Source: Hydnum rufescens UP504 (Eukaryota; Basidiomycota; Agaricomycetes; Cantharellales; Hydnaceae). Taken from it: a stretch of 15,306 bases of DNA. Position numbers and translations under genes: made by a program. Each line of letters opens with the position of its first letter. Position 1 is the stretch's first letter. This document shows, in pieces, positions 7,927-15,306 of the stretch. The DNA lies in NCBI GenBank assembly GCA_014904985.1, contig MU129382.1, positions 4,582 to 19,887 on the forward strand, read 5' to 3'. The notes beneath the pieces are model-generated. The model had not been told where the DNA came from, searched no databases, and saw nothing but the letters and a program-made list of their open reading frames with translations.

Positions 7927-8719
7927 TTATTCATCCTCAGAGGCATATGTAGAGTCATCAAAGATCAGTCCACTTTCACTACATTCCTCGTCCTCATCTA
8001 TCTTCTTGACTACCTCCGAGACAGCAACAGTTACACTGCGATCCTCCATACAGTCCTCGCTATCTGAATCAAACTTGTGTGCCAGTGTAGATAGAGAATG
8101 AATGGGAATGGCTTCCACTGGCACACTACTACTCATTGCAAAATGGACAATGGATTGTAGGTCAGTAGGGTAAGGAAGTTGACGCAGTGAATAATCCCAT
8201 GTTATTCCGAGTTGTTTAAAGATGGAGAATTTACGGGAAAGATGAAATTGGAGAGTCGAGTCTGTCTCTATAAGGAGATTAGTTGAAGTTTAAAAACATG
8301 TATTTAGCACGTACTCATATCCTGAATTGTGGTCCAAAGGGCATGGTGTTCTTCTGCATACCAGATGTGCATATTTGTCACTTCGTGCTTGATAATTTCA
8401 AGCTCAACTCAACATCCTTCTGAATCCAGACACGCAATAATGGCTACATGCATATTTTCGTCTGCCAGCCATCAGGGTGGTGGATGATCATCTCCTAGTC
8501 CCACCTCAAGAATACACAAGCCTTTCCATATTACACCATCAACGTCCAATGAGAACAACCCCTTGTGGTCGAGTTTTTCTGGTCGAATTGCACCATGCGG
8601 TGCTTCTTCCCAGGCATCCAGCATACGCTGGATTTCCTTATTGAGTTTGTTAAGGCAGCGCAGGACTGCCGGTTGTCGCTTCTTGTCTGATTGTGCCTCG
8701 TGAACCCGAGCTTTGTGAT
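7927..8719 (-). pseudogene. KDZ segment: C-terminal region
   Basis: The exon from 8719 joins the upstream exon in phase to read SHIL-DHKARVHEAQSDKKRQP. The family blocks IRPEKLDHKGLFSLDVDG and VIWKGLCI follow, then PPP-stop-WLADENMHVAI and DSEGC-stop-VELEIIKHEV, with stops TGA 8472-8474 and 8409-8411. Intron 8268-8314 (47 nt, donor GTACGT, acceptor TATAG) joins TIQDM to TDSTLQFHLSRKFSIFK. The acidic tail (KKIDEDEECSES) ends at TAA 7927-7929. Confidence 0.75.
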
Positions 8720-8768
8720 CTAGAGGCAATTTAGGAATCAGATCAAGTTTCATACACTTTAAGAGTTA

Positions 8769-8978
8769 CAGTGACCCACAAAACTGTTGCAATGTTTGCC
8801 ACTTTTGACCTTCTTTGGTTATTCCTCCCCAGTCAGGCCTTCAAAAAATTTGGAAAAATATGTCCAAGATATGTATGCTTCTTGTCTACATATGTGCCAA
8901 ATTTCATGGCAATCCATTAACATTTGACAGAGATATGCCCTCAACAAGTCACCTATGTCATTGCAACAGTTTTGTGGC
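8769..8978 (+). repeat. Left terminal inverted repeat of Tc1 element
   Basis: 210 bp. It begins CAGTGACCC. An outer copy of CACAAAACTGTTGCAATG is at 8777-8794 and an inverted inner copy at 8959-8976, so the repeat is itself bounded by an inverted motif. It pairs with 10166-10375 with about 24 mismatches by hand count, mostly transitions. Confidence 0.88.
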
Positions 8979-9118
8979 TGACCTTTCAGATCAGAGAAAC
9001 ATGACATTACTGTCATGTGACATTGTTTATACCCAAAGGTACAAACACAGCCAAATAAATAAACATCGGAAAAGCATAAATACCAGCAGTCCCAAGGCTA
9101 TATGCCCCCCAATCAACC

Positions 9119-10135
9119 ATGCATGCTTTATCAAATGCACAACTTGACAATGTCCTTCATCTCATTGACTCCAAGCACTCTGCCCACAAAATCTCCTCCA
9201 TTACTGGTCTCCACACTTCTACTATCACCCGTGTCTGGTCCAAACATCGCCCCCATGTTTCCAAGTCCTCTGGTGGTCGTCCATCAAAGCTTTCCCCCAC
9301 TGATGTCTGCCATGCCATCTGTCTTATCCACACTGGGAAGGCTACCACTGCCACCCAAGTTGCCCATTCCCTCCAATCCATCACCAACCAGTCACTCTCC
9401 AATGAAACAGTCCGCCGCCATCTGAAGAGTGCTGGTTTAAAGGCTGTGGTGAAGAAGAAACGTCCCCTGCTCTCCCAGCGCCACAAGCGTGAGAGACTGG
9501 ACTTTGCCCTAAGCCATAAGGACTGGACTGTGGATGACTGGAAGCGTGTTGTGTGGTCTGATGAGACCAAAATTAATCGCCTGGGCTCTGATGGGCGAAA
9601 ATGGGTGTGGAAAAAGGCTGGGGAGGGCCTCTCTGATCGTCTGGTGGAAGGGACTCTGAAGTTTGGTGGTGGTTCCTTGATGATGTGGGGGTGTATGACA
9701 TGGGAGGGGCCTGGATATGCATGCAAGATTGATGGCAAGATGGATGCCAACCTCTACTGCCAAATTCTGGAGGATGAACTCCAAGGATCCCTCGAATTTT
9801 ACAACAAATCACCTGGCGATGTGGTTTTCCAGCAGGACAATGACCCCAAACACACCAGCAAAATGGCCCAAGCCTGGTTCAAAGACCATGGTTTCAATGT
9901 CATGAAGTGGCCTGCCCAGTCCCCAGACCTCAATCCAATTGAACACCTCTGGCATCACATCAAAACAAAGCTTGGAGGATATGAAGAACCCCCCAAAGGC
10001 ATCCATGAGCTATGGGAGCGAGTAGAGGCAGAGTGGGAGAAGATTGAAGCAGGGGTGTGTCAAAATTTGATAGAAAGTATGCCTAGGAGGGTGGAAGCAG
10101 TGTGGAAGGCAAAGGGGGGGTACACAAAATACTGA
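9119..10135 (+). CDS. Tc1-like transposase, DD34E
   Basis: A 338-aa cut-and-paste transposase, the usual length for Tc1. Residues about 1-45 and 55-105 form two helix-turn-helix-type DNA-binding units joined by a GGRPSK linker that resembles an AT-hook. The catalytic domain has VVWSDETKI (Asp148), VFQQDNDPKHTS (Asp240) and SPDLNPIEHLWHHIK (Glu275); 34 residues separate the last two, the DD34E signature. The GGGSLMMWGCM block typical of the family is at 183-193. The start ATG 9119 lies in a good context (AACCATGC), 350 bases inside the left end. The stop is TGA 10133-10135, 30 bases before the right repeat. No intron, frameshift or internal stop is seen. In contrast to its host gene it keeps CGA codons intact, for example near 9594 and 10019. 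Confidence 0.95.
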   Translation: MHALSNAQLDNVLHLIDSKHSAHKISSITGLHTSTITRVWSKHRPHVSKSSGGRPSKLSPTDVCHAICLIHTGKATTATQVAHSLQSITNQSLSNETVRRHLKSAGLKAVVKKKRPLLSQRHKRERLDFALSHKDWTVDDWKRVVWSDETKINRLGSDGRKWVWKKAGEGLSDRLVEGTLKFGGGSLMMWGCMTWEGPGYACKIDGKMDANLYCQILEDELQGSLEFYNKSPGDVVFQQDNDPKHTSKMAQAWFKDHGFNVMKWPAQSPDLNPIEHLWHHIKTKLGGYEEPPKGIHELWERVEAEWEKIEAGVCQNLIESMPRRVEAVWKAKGGYTKY

Positions 10136-10165
10136 ACTGTAATGATTTGTGTCACAATTTCATGT

Positions 10166-10375
10166 GCCACAAAACCGTTGCAATGATATAGGTGGCTTGT
10201 TAAGGGCATATCTCTGTCAAATATTGATGGATTGCTGTGAAATTTGGCACATGTGTAGCCAAGAAGCATATACATCTTGAACATATTTTTTCAAATTTTT
10301 TAAATGGCTGGTTGGGGAGGTATAAACAAAGAGAGTCAAAAGTGGCAAACATTGCAACGGTTTTGTGGGTCACTG
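10166..10375 (-). repeat. Right terminal inverted repeat of Tc1 element
   Basis: 210 bp, the inverted partner of the left end without length change. The inner motif CACAAAACCGTTGCAATG starts near 10168, and the outer inverted copy lies near 10350-10367. It ends GGGTCACTG at 10375, followed by TA. Confidence 0.88.
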
Positions 10376-10384
10376 TATGCTCAC

Positions 10385-11838
10385 CAAGTATATGGCTTCG
10401 GTAGTCCTCAATACGCTGCGTAATCATGAATTTACGACCAACCAAGGCCAAAACTAGCCGTTGATAGTGAGCACGAGCACAAATTAGTGCGTCATACCAT
10501 TGGGAACTCTTGATCTTGTCCAAATCATGTCTTGTCACCCTGTCTTGAAGTAGTAATTCGGCCTCCTGCTTGGTAAGCTGTAATTCAACTTTCTCTAATG
10601 ATGACCACAATTGATCGAGGCGATCAAGGAGTTTGCCACAATGTAGAGACAAGGGATCATGTAGAACAGCAGCGGCTTGGCGATTTGTAATTGATGTGAT
10701 CTGTCGCCGAAGTGATGTTCGAGTCCGAACCAGATTCAGTATTCATTCAATTGCTTTTGCCCCAGCATCCTTTTCCGGGACTTGGATTAACTCGTGTCAG
10801 CAAATACAAGTTGAATAGGCACAGGAAACGCACGAGGTGGCTGAGCTTGCTGAGTAGACAATTGCTCTGCCCATGCTTCTTTGATTTTGTCAAGTGGGAT
10901 CCACAAACGGTCGAGCGCTGCTTCTGCTTCCTCTAGTTTGGCTGTGGCATCTTCAAACTGGTGCTTCTGCCAGCTCGCAAGTTTGAGAAGATTCTGCTTG
11001 TCAATATATGCTTGTTTGGTGTTGATTATGAATAAACGGTGATGAAACTGGTACAAGACAGGTAATCCCAGGGATGTGAGAGGAGTGCAATGAACACTTA
11101 CTCCAGAGATTCGACAAGTCAGAATAATCCCGTTGAGGAGATTCCATTCTCTCTCACATCCTTCACCATCTGTACATCCGAATTCCGGATTCTTATAAGG
11201 ATGGTATGACAGCTGGCAAGGCCACTGATGGCCATATGCATGGAAAACCGGAGTTGCAAATTTGAGCCATGGGAGGCATTTCGGCAAAAGCTGCCACTAC
11301 CACAGATCCCCAGTCAGTGTAGGAAATAGAAAAATAGCCATAACATACATGTTCCATTTCACGATGCATAGTGCAGATGACATCATAAAAAAACCCCACG
11401 GTGAATGACTCTGGAAGCTCTCCGAGGAGCTTCTGCATCATAGCAAGCATAAAGTACCGTTTTTCACCATTGGGACCCATATTGATGAACCAGATTACAT
11501 TGTCATGTCGACAGACCATGACAATGAGCCCTTTATCTGAATAGTCCTTAGATATTCTGATATGGTAGTCCTTAGCAGCGAGGTAAGAGTCCTCGCATCG
11601 ATCGATAACATCATTCGTGACTGCCATTCCTTTTTCACGAACATTCAGAGAGGGTTTCCTACCAGCCAACTTCACAGCAGCCTTAGTCTCAGTATAGTAG
11701 TTGCTCATCACAGATGTCTCCGACATTGACACAAACAGGTCCCATGGGACTGGTGACCCAAAAGGGTAATCTTGCTCACCATGCCTATCTTGTCACCATT
11801 GGGTTGCACACCTGTCACCCGAAACAAATGCACAGGGC
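10385..11838 (-). pseudogene. KDZ segment: RNase H-like catalytic core
   Basis: After intron 11839-11888 the frame reads CAFVSGDRCATQW, then TGA 11793-11795, then QDRHGEQDYPFGSPVPWD. The core follows: DKGLIVMVCRHDNVIWF, LPESFTVGFFYDVICTMH, intron 11297-11348 (donor GTATGT, branch CTGAC, acceptor GTAG), then WQLLPKCLPWLKFATPVF, AYGHQWPCQLSYHP and GCTDGEGCEREWNLL. The downstream part is helical and charged. It contains a frame slip near 10785-10795 (one base missing or two extra) and TGA 10743-10745 in AKAIE-stop-ILNL. The segment ends at phase-1 donor 10384. Confidence 0.85.
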
Positions 11839-11888
11839 CTAACTATGTATTAGAGACTTCATGGCATGGATATTGTAAAAGGACATAC

Positions 11889-12877
11889 TGGCCATCCTTT
11901 GGATACTCAATTCCTCCAAAGCACGCAGGGCAGCAGTATTGGAGGTAGATGCTGGGGCAGGTATTGTCCATAGTTGGCTTGTGGTCCTCGGGATTTGTGT
12001 GATATGAACGAGTATACGGATTTGCTGCAAGGCTTTCCAAGGTGGGCACTGTTGATTTGAGAGATGATGACTTAAGTAGGGATGATTTGAGCAGAGACGA
12101 ACAGAGTGGGGAGGAATTGAGTGATGACGAATCAAGCAGCGATGAATCAAGCAACAATGAATCAGGCAGCAATGAATCAAGCAGCGACAAATCAAGTGGC
12201 GACAAATCAAGTGGCGACAAATCAAGTGGCAACAAATCAAGCGGCAACAAATCAAGTGGCGACAAATCAAGTGGCGACAATCAAGTGGTGACAAATCAAG
12301 TGGCGACAAATCAAGCAGCGACAAATCAAGTGGCGACAAATCAAGCGGTGACAAATCAAGTGGCGACAAATCAAGCAGTGACAAATCAAGTGGTGACAAA
12401 TCAAGCAGTGACAAGTCAAGTGGCAATGAATCAAGTGATGATGAATCAAGTGGTGACCATTCCAGGGATTGTAATCCATACTCTTGCTTCTGCTTTCTGG
12501 CCAATACAACTGCACTATTCACAACTTCCTCTGCGGAACTGACCAAGACCTGATAAAATTGCAGTGCTTTCCCAAAGCGATGCTGTAGTGTATCCTAAGA
12601 AAAGCATGTAAATTGCAGTAGACCTTAGAAAATTAAAATGTGCTACATACACCACCACCCAAGACATATCCTCGCTTGCGCAAAAATATTTGTAAGGAGT
12701 CCGTCCATCCCTGGATATCTGGTTGCTGTACCTGGAAGACCGTTGATGTGAAATCAAGAAGATCCAGATTGACTGCAAGTGTTGGATATACTGGGGCAGA
12801 TGGGAAAAGACCAAGTTTGAGTAGAAGGAATGCTGCAGGGCAACAGTTGCAAACAGTTAAAGTCATCTCATGAATAT
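11889..12877 (-). pseudogene. KDZ segment: cysteine cluster and minisatellite linker
   Basis: The exon from 12877 gives NIHEMTLTVCNCCPAAF, then LLKLGLFPSAPVYPTLAV and LDLLDFTSTVFQ, the classic CxC-type block. After intron 12595-12650 (donor GTATGT, acceptor TTAG) the frame resumes DTLQHRFGKALQFYQVL, as expected of the family. A linker of LDLSP pentads follows (12066-12469). The block CPACFGG ends the segment before intron 11839-11888. A 14-bp unit in the linker shifts the frame; with that one base restored the exon phases agree at both ends. Confidence 0.8.
12066..12469 (-). repeat. 15-bp minisatellite, about 27 units, one 14-bp unit
   Basis: The plus-strand unit is GACAAATCAAGTGGC with variants. 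On the coding (minus) strand it encodes the pentad LDLSP or LSPLD. Twenty-six units are 15 bp; the one near 12276-12289 is 14 bp (GACAATCAAGTGGT) and changes the reading frame of the KDZ gene. The plus strand is also open (SSGDK repeats), which is a shadow. Confidence 0.9.
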
Positions 12878-12937
12878 CTACAAAAAAAAAGACATGAGAT
12901 AAGGGCATGAACTATGAATTTACGTGTCGACCCATAC

Positions 12938-14149
12938 TTTTGACATGAATGCAAGTAATACTTAGTGTCCTGGCAGAACATTGAGTGCTGCCATCACACA
13001 CTGGTAAAGGGACATCAAATGTGTCAGCAGCATCCCAATTTGTAGCTGCAACTCATCTCAAGAATGGGACAATAAGACAAGGAATGAGTTCATTCCACCA
13101 CTGAGCTAGGGCCGCACACGATGTTGATGCATGCGACTTGTGTTGCTTTATGGGTGCTGGAGCATTAGCCACGAATGGCTGATTTAGTCCGTCATCTTCG
13201 AATGTCATAATAGGGTCCCAGGAAGCAGAATTGGCATGGGGTAATGAAGAATCAGTGGGAGTGTGGTTGGCATTATCGAAGGGTGCCAAAACTGGATCCT
13301 TGGCCCAGTCTGACAATGAAGTCAGGTGGGGAGATAAACATGCAGCATCCTTGATCCAATATAGCCATGTCTCGCCAAAATTAACATCCCATTGTAGTTG
13401 ACCGTGTCTTTCATGAAGCCTTGGTTTTCGAGTAATATAGGTGGAATGCAGATTTTATCAGCTGGGATGGTATTGGGAGGGATTATAGGATCAGAGGACT
13501 CAATAGGGATGCCCATTGTCTCGAAAAATGTTGAGCCAAAGCCAAGTCGTTCGAGTTCCGAGTTCACATTGATACCATTGGAGCGTCATGGATGTTTTTG
13601 GCTCTGACGAGAACGAGCTGTGTCTGTCAATGGAGGGGCCTCTTGCAGATAATTGGTAGACAGTGAGTGGCATGCATTATGAACTAAGTCAGGAACCAAT
13701 GGGTCATTAGACCCAGCACTCCCAAGTTCATGCCTTCTCTTTCGAGATTGATACAATGAAGGCTGCATTGCAGGATGGGATAGTGAGGCTGCGATAGCCA
13801 GAGTTTCCTGGTAGTGGGGGGCGGTGTGTGGATTAGACAAGCCACTGGCTGAAGGTCAGATTGTCGAAGTGCAAGGGTTTGATATGTGAAGGATATGGTT
13901 TCCATCCTCTGGAACATGCGGGTGCTTGGCGATTTCCCTATGCCGACGAGATGACTTCTGTAGCTTTGATGAGGCAGCAGCAGCAGGTGGTAGTGTCTCA
14001 GATGTAGACAAATTTGAGACAGGGAGGTTATGGCTTCCATTATGTTGTGTGTGCAGATTCTTGTTGATGGGTACCCATTCGAGGGAGTTCGAGCTTCCTA
14101 CATGACGCCACTGGCCACCCCCTCATTGTGGATGACTGCTCATAGACAT
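12938..14149 (-). pseudogene. KDZ segment: N-terminal disordered region
   Basis: From ATG 14149 the frame is Ser/Pro/His-rich with basic clusters (KSSRRHREIAKHP, then QSRKRRHELGSAG), likely disordered and nuclear. It crosses TGA at 14123-14125, 13856-13858 and 13586-13588, all in one phase. Between about 13440 and 13330 the coding phase changes from one ending at 13322 to one running on to 13053 (QWDVNFGETWLYWIKDAA, later ALAQWWNELIPCLIVPF). No canonical intron of the right length was found there. After TGA 13053-13055 the first Cys pair of the cluster follows (VCDGSTQC). Confidence 0.6.
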
Positions 14150-14520
14150 AGTTAAGGTTGATGCTGATACTCATGCATGTGAGTCCAACAATACAGAACT
14201 CAACTATGAGCAAAGCCAGTGCATTTCGCAGCAGCTCTCGATAAGGTGGACTGAATGGGGTACAACCACCCGTTGTAATAAGGATGCTTGTGAATCAGTG
14301 AGCAGCAGGCAAAACAAGATCGCATGAAACAAGAATGCGAGGCAGGTACAGAACACATGAGAAGACATAGAGGAATGCAAGAGAGATTTGAACAGTATTT
14401 AGGTGCCAGAGTGCCAAGGAGTTAAGAAAATGGTACACAGACACGATTGACAAGGCAACAAGGCGAACACAAACATTGCACAACTGATTCCGCTGGATTT
14501 TGCCCTCACCAAACAATGCA
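14150..14520. other. Spacer between the KDZ gene start and the next gene's stop
   Basis: 371 bp between two minus-strand genes. It holds the presumed 3' region of the upstream gene and the promoter of the KDZ gene. No clear TATA box, terminator or repeat was recognised. A hydrophobic minus-strand open frame overlaps it but has no independent support. Confidence 0.4.
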
Positions 14521-15306
14521 CTACTCATCATAGGAACCCGAGAGGATATCATGGATCTCTCCAACATCGCTCCACAACACAGATATATCCCGGTGTACCC
14601 CAGAGACCTCATGATGAAGTGTGGATAACTCCAACTGCACAGAAGTGAGCTCAAGTCTTAATTGTTCCAGCACCATTAGCACCTATGTATCATAGAAATA
14701 GTGAAAAATGACAATAGAAATTATCAATGATAAGAAATTCACACCTTAGACATGTTTGTGTCCATTTCCATCATAGCAGAAGGCAACGGTAATGGCATAC
14801 TAGAGGTAAACCTGACCGCAGACTTGACAGGGGATGACGACTTCAGGGTTGGGTGGGATGGTAACGATGGCATGAAGGACCGGGGAATGTGCCTCGAGGG
14901 GGAATCTATACAGCAATAAAGAGATCCTTGTTTAGTCGAAACTTCAAAATGACAACGACGAATGGATACATACTGGGTGTAGAAGGTCCCAGATCACACC
15001 TGGCTCCATCATGACTGCCATCACCTGTAGCCAACCTCCTGGCTTCTGATGGATTATCATCAGATGGTTGGTGAGCCTAGTTGGTGGGGGATTGATCATT
15101 GAACATGGCGAGTGTCACGCAATGGCACAAACCCAGACTGAGCGCATGAAATATTAGCAGACGTGAGAGGTGTAAAAATAGTGGCAACATACATAAGAAT
15201 CCACATGGATTACTTTTACCACAGGCATAGAAGCCTTTTCCCTTATTCTTGCCCTTTGCAATTAAGCAGAACTTTGCTGTTGCATGAGCTTGAATCAGGA
15301 TCAAGG
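14521..15306 (-). CDS. GRF-zinc-finger-like protein with C-terminal coiled coil, 5' end missing
   Basis: The gene enters from the right edge. The first visible exon (15193-15306) gives KFCLIAKGKNKGKGFYACG then KSNPCGFL. This fits the core of a GRF zinc finger (N-K-G-x-x-F-Y-x-C, then C-G-F and, after intron 15138-15192, a Trp), a single-strand DNA/RNA-binding module found in TOP3, APE2 and many fungal proteins. The expected first zinc ligand is not seen; only a His is near. Later exons are 14974-15076 (SDDNPSEARRLATGDGSHD), 14745-14905 (Ser/Pro-rich) and 14521-14682 (LEQLRLELTSVQLELSTLHH, a clear coiled coil). Introns 14906-14973 and 14683-14744 have GTATGT and GTGTGA donors with TAG acceptors, and the phases agree. 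The join between 15076 and 15193 is unresolved by one base, so a break is possible. The stop is TAG 14521-14523. Confidence 0.55.

Larger units (their letters stand above)
8769..10375 (+). mobile_element. Tc1/mariner-type transposon, full length
   Basis: 1607 bp flanked by TA on both sides (8767-8768 and 10376-10377), the standard Tc1/mariner target duplication. The outer ends are CAGTGACCCACAAAAC and its complement. Terminal inverted repeats are 210 bp on each side. It carries one intact transposase gene in plus orientation, opposite to the host KDZ gene. It appears complete and possibly mobile, judged only from an intact frame and both ends. Confidence 0.93.
8720..10384 (-). other. KDZ intron enlarged by Tc1 insertion
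   Basis: The donor GTGAGC is at 10384-10379 and the acceptor CTCTAG ends at 8720, with a CTGAT branch-like site just upstream of the acceptor. Without the inserted 1607 bp and the duplicated TA the intron is 56 nt, close to its sisters. The flanking exons join in phase 1 to give a Gly/Asp codon change-free GAT (SHIL then DHKARV), which strongly supports the intron. Confidence 0.82.
7927..14149 (-). pseudogene. KDZ-family transposase, CxC cysteine-cluster type, decayed
   Basis: This is a DNA transposase of the Kyakuja-Dileera-Zisupton group, seen from its conserved blocks: a Cys cluster, a GLFPSAP block, CPACFGG, CRHDNV, VGFFYD, FHAYGHQWPCQL, TDGEGCEREW, and a C-terminal LFSLDVDGVIW block. 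Start: ATG 14147-14149 (ATG TCT ATG AGC AGT). End: TAA at 7927-7929. Introns placed by hand, all phase-consistent: 12878-12937, 12595-12650, 11839-11888, 11297-11348, 8720-10384 (carrying a transposon) and 8268-8314. One more intron or slip is needed near 13330-13440. It is inactive as it stands: in-frame TGA at 14123, 13856, 13586, 13053, 11793, 10743, 8472 and 8409 (lowest base of each), a slip in the minisatellite near 12280, and a slip near 10785-10795. Presumed catalytic acidic residues are kept, so decay came after loss of selection rather than by loss of the active site. Confidence 0.88.

Noticed and set aside
11270..11300. A one-base insertion breaking the KDZ core before FHAYGH
   Set aside because: A canonical 52-nt intron (11297-11348, GTATGT to TAG with a CTGAC branch) restores the frame without any lesion.
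12042..12542. Plus-strand frame with SSGDK repeats
   Set aside because: It is the complement of the 15-bp minisatellite inside the KDZ gene; no other coding support.
7927..14149. UGA read as an amino acid in this organism
   Set aside because: Intact frames in the same window, such as the Tc1 transposase, end normally at TGA, and the KDZ gene also has frame slips; decay explains more.
14295..14654. Minus-strand hydrophobic frame resembling a membrane protein
   Set aside because: It overlaps the coiled-coil exon in another phase and continues into its 3' flank; no start or splice support.

Overview
This window looks like nuclear DNA of a mushroom-forming basidiomycete (Agaricomycetes), taken from a transposon-rich accessory region. 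The evidence is a KDZ-type transposase gene with many short introns (47-60 nt, GTATGT/GTACGT/GTGAGC donors, CTNAY-like branch sites), a Tc1-type transposon with an intact DD34E transposase, and several genes full of in-frame minisatellites. I see no tRNA, rRNA, CRISPR array or bacterial feature.

Layout. Bases 1-740 hold no gene, only a poly-C run and an 18-bp-arm hairpin. Bases 774-2764 (+) hold broken reading frames: Pro/Ala/Val repeats, then an Arg/Glu/His-rich stretch, then two short frames. Bases 2765-3600 are non-coding with a CT-rich tract and a 94-bp duplicated segment. Bases 3902-5506 (+) encode an unrecognised protein of about 530 aa; its frame continues through one TGA to 5938. Bases 5940-7090 hold an odd array: related exon-like blocks separated by three homologous introns, each with a GCAGC/GCTGC-type hairpin, followed by three ~93-bp repeats with no intron between them. 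Bases 7090-7926 are non-coding.

Bases 7927-14149 (-) are a KDZ transposase gene (CxC-type cysteine cluster, then an RNase H-like core). By hand I can splice seven introns through it. It is dead as it stands: eight in-frame stops, all TGA, and three reading-frame slips, one of them caused by a 14-bp unit in a 15-bp minisatellite. A 1607-bp Tc1/mariner element (8769-10375) sits at a TA inside one of its introns and leaves that intron's donor, branch region and acceptor in place.

Bases 14521-15306 (-) are the 3' part of a small GRF-zinc-finger-like, coiled-coil gene that runs off the window.

How the parts relate. The KDZ gene and perhaps its neighbours decayed first, apparently by CGA-to-TGA change at CpG. 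The Tc1 element still has an intact transposase and looks functionally younger, although its two 210-bp ends differ at about 24 positions by hand count. Whether the 530-aa gene, the intron array and the GRF gene are cargo of the KDZ element cannot be decided here, because I found no KDZ terminal repeats.
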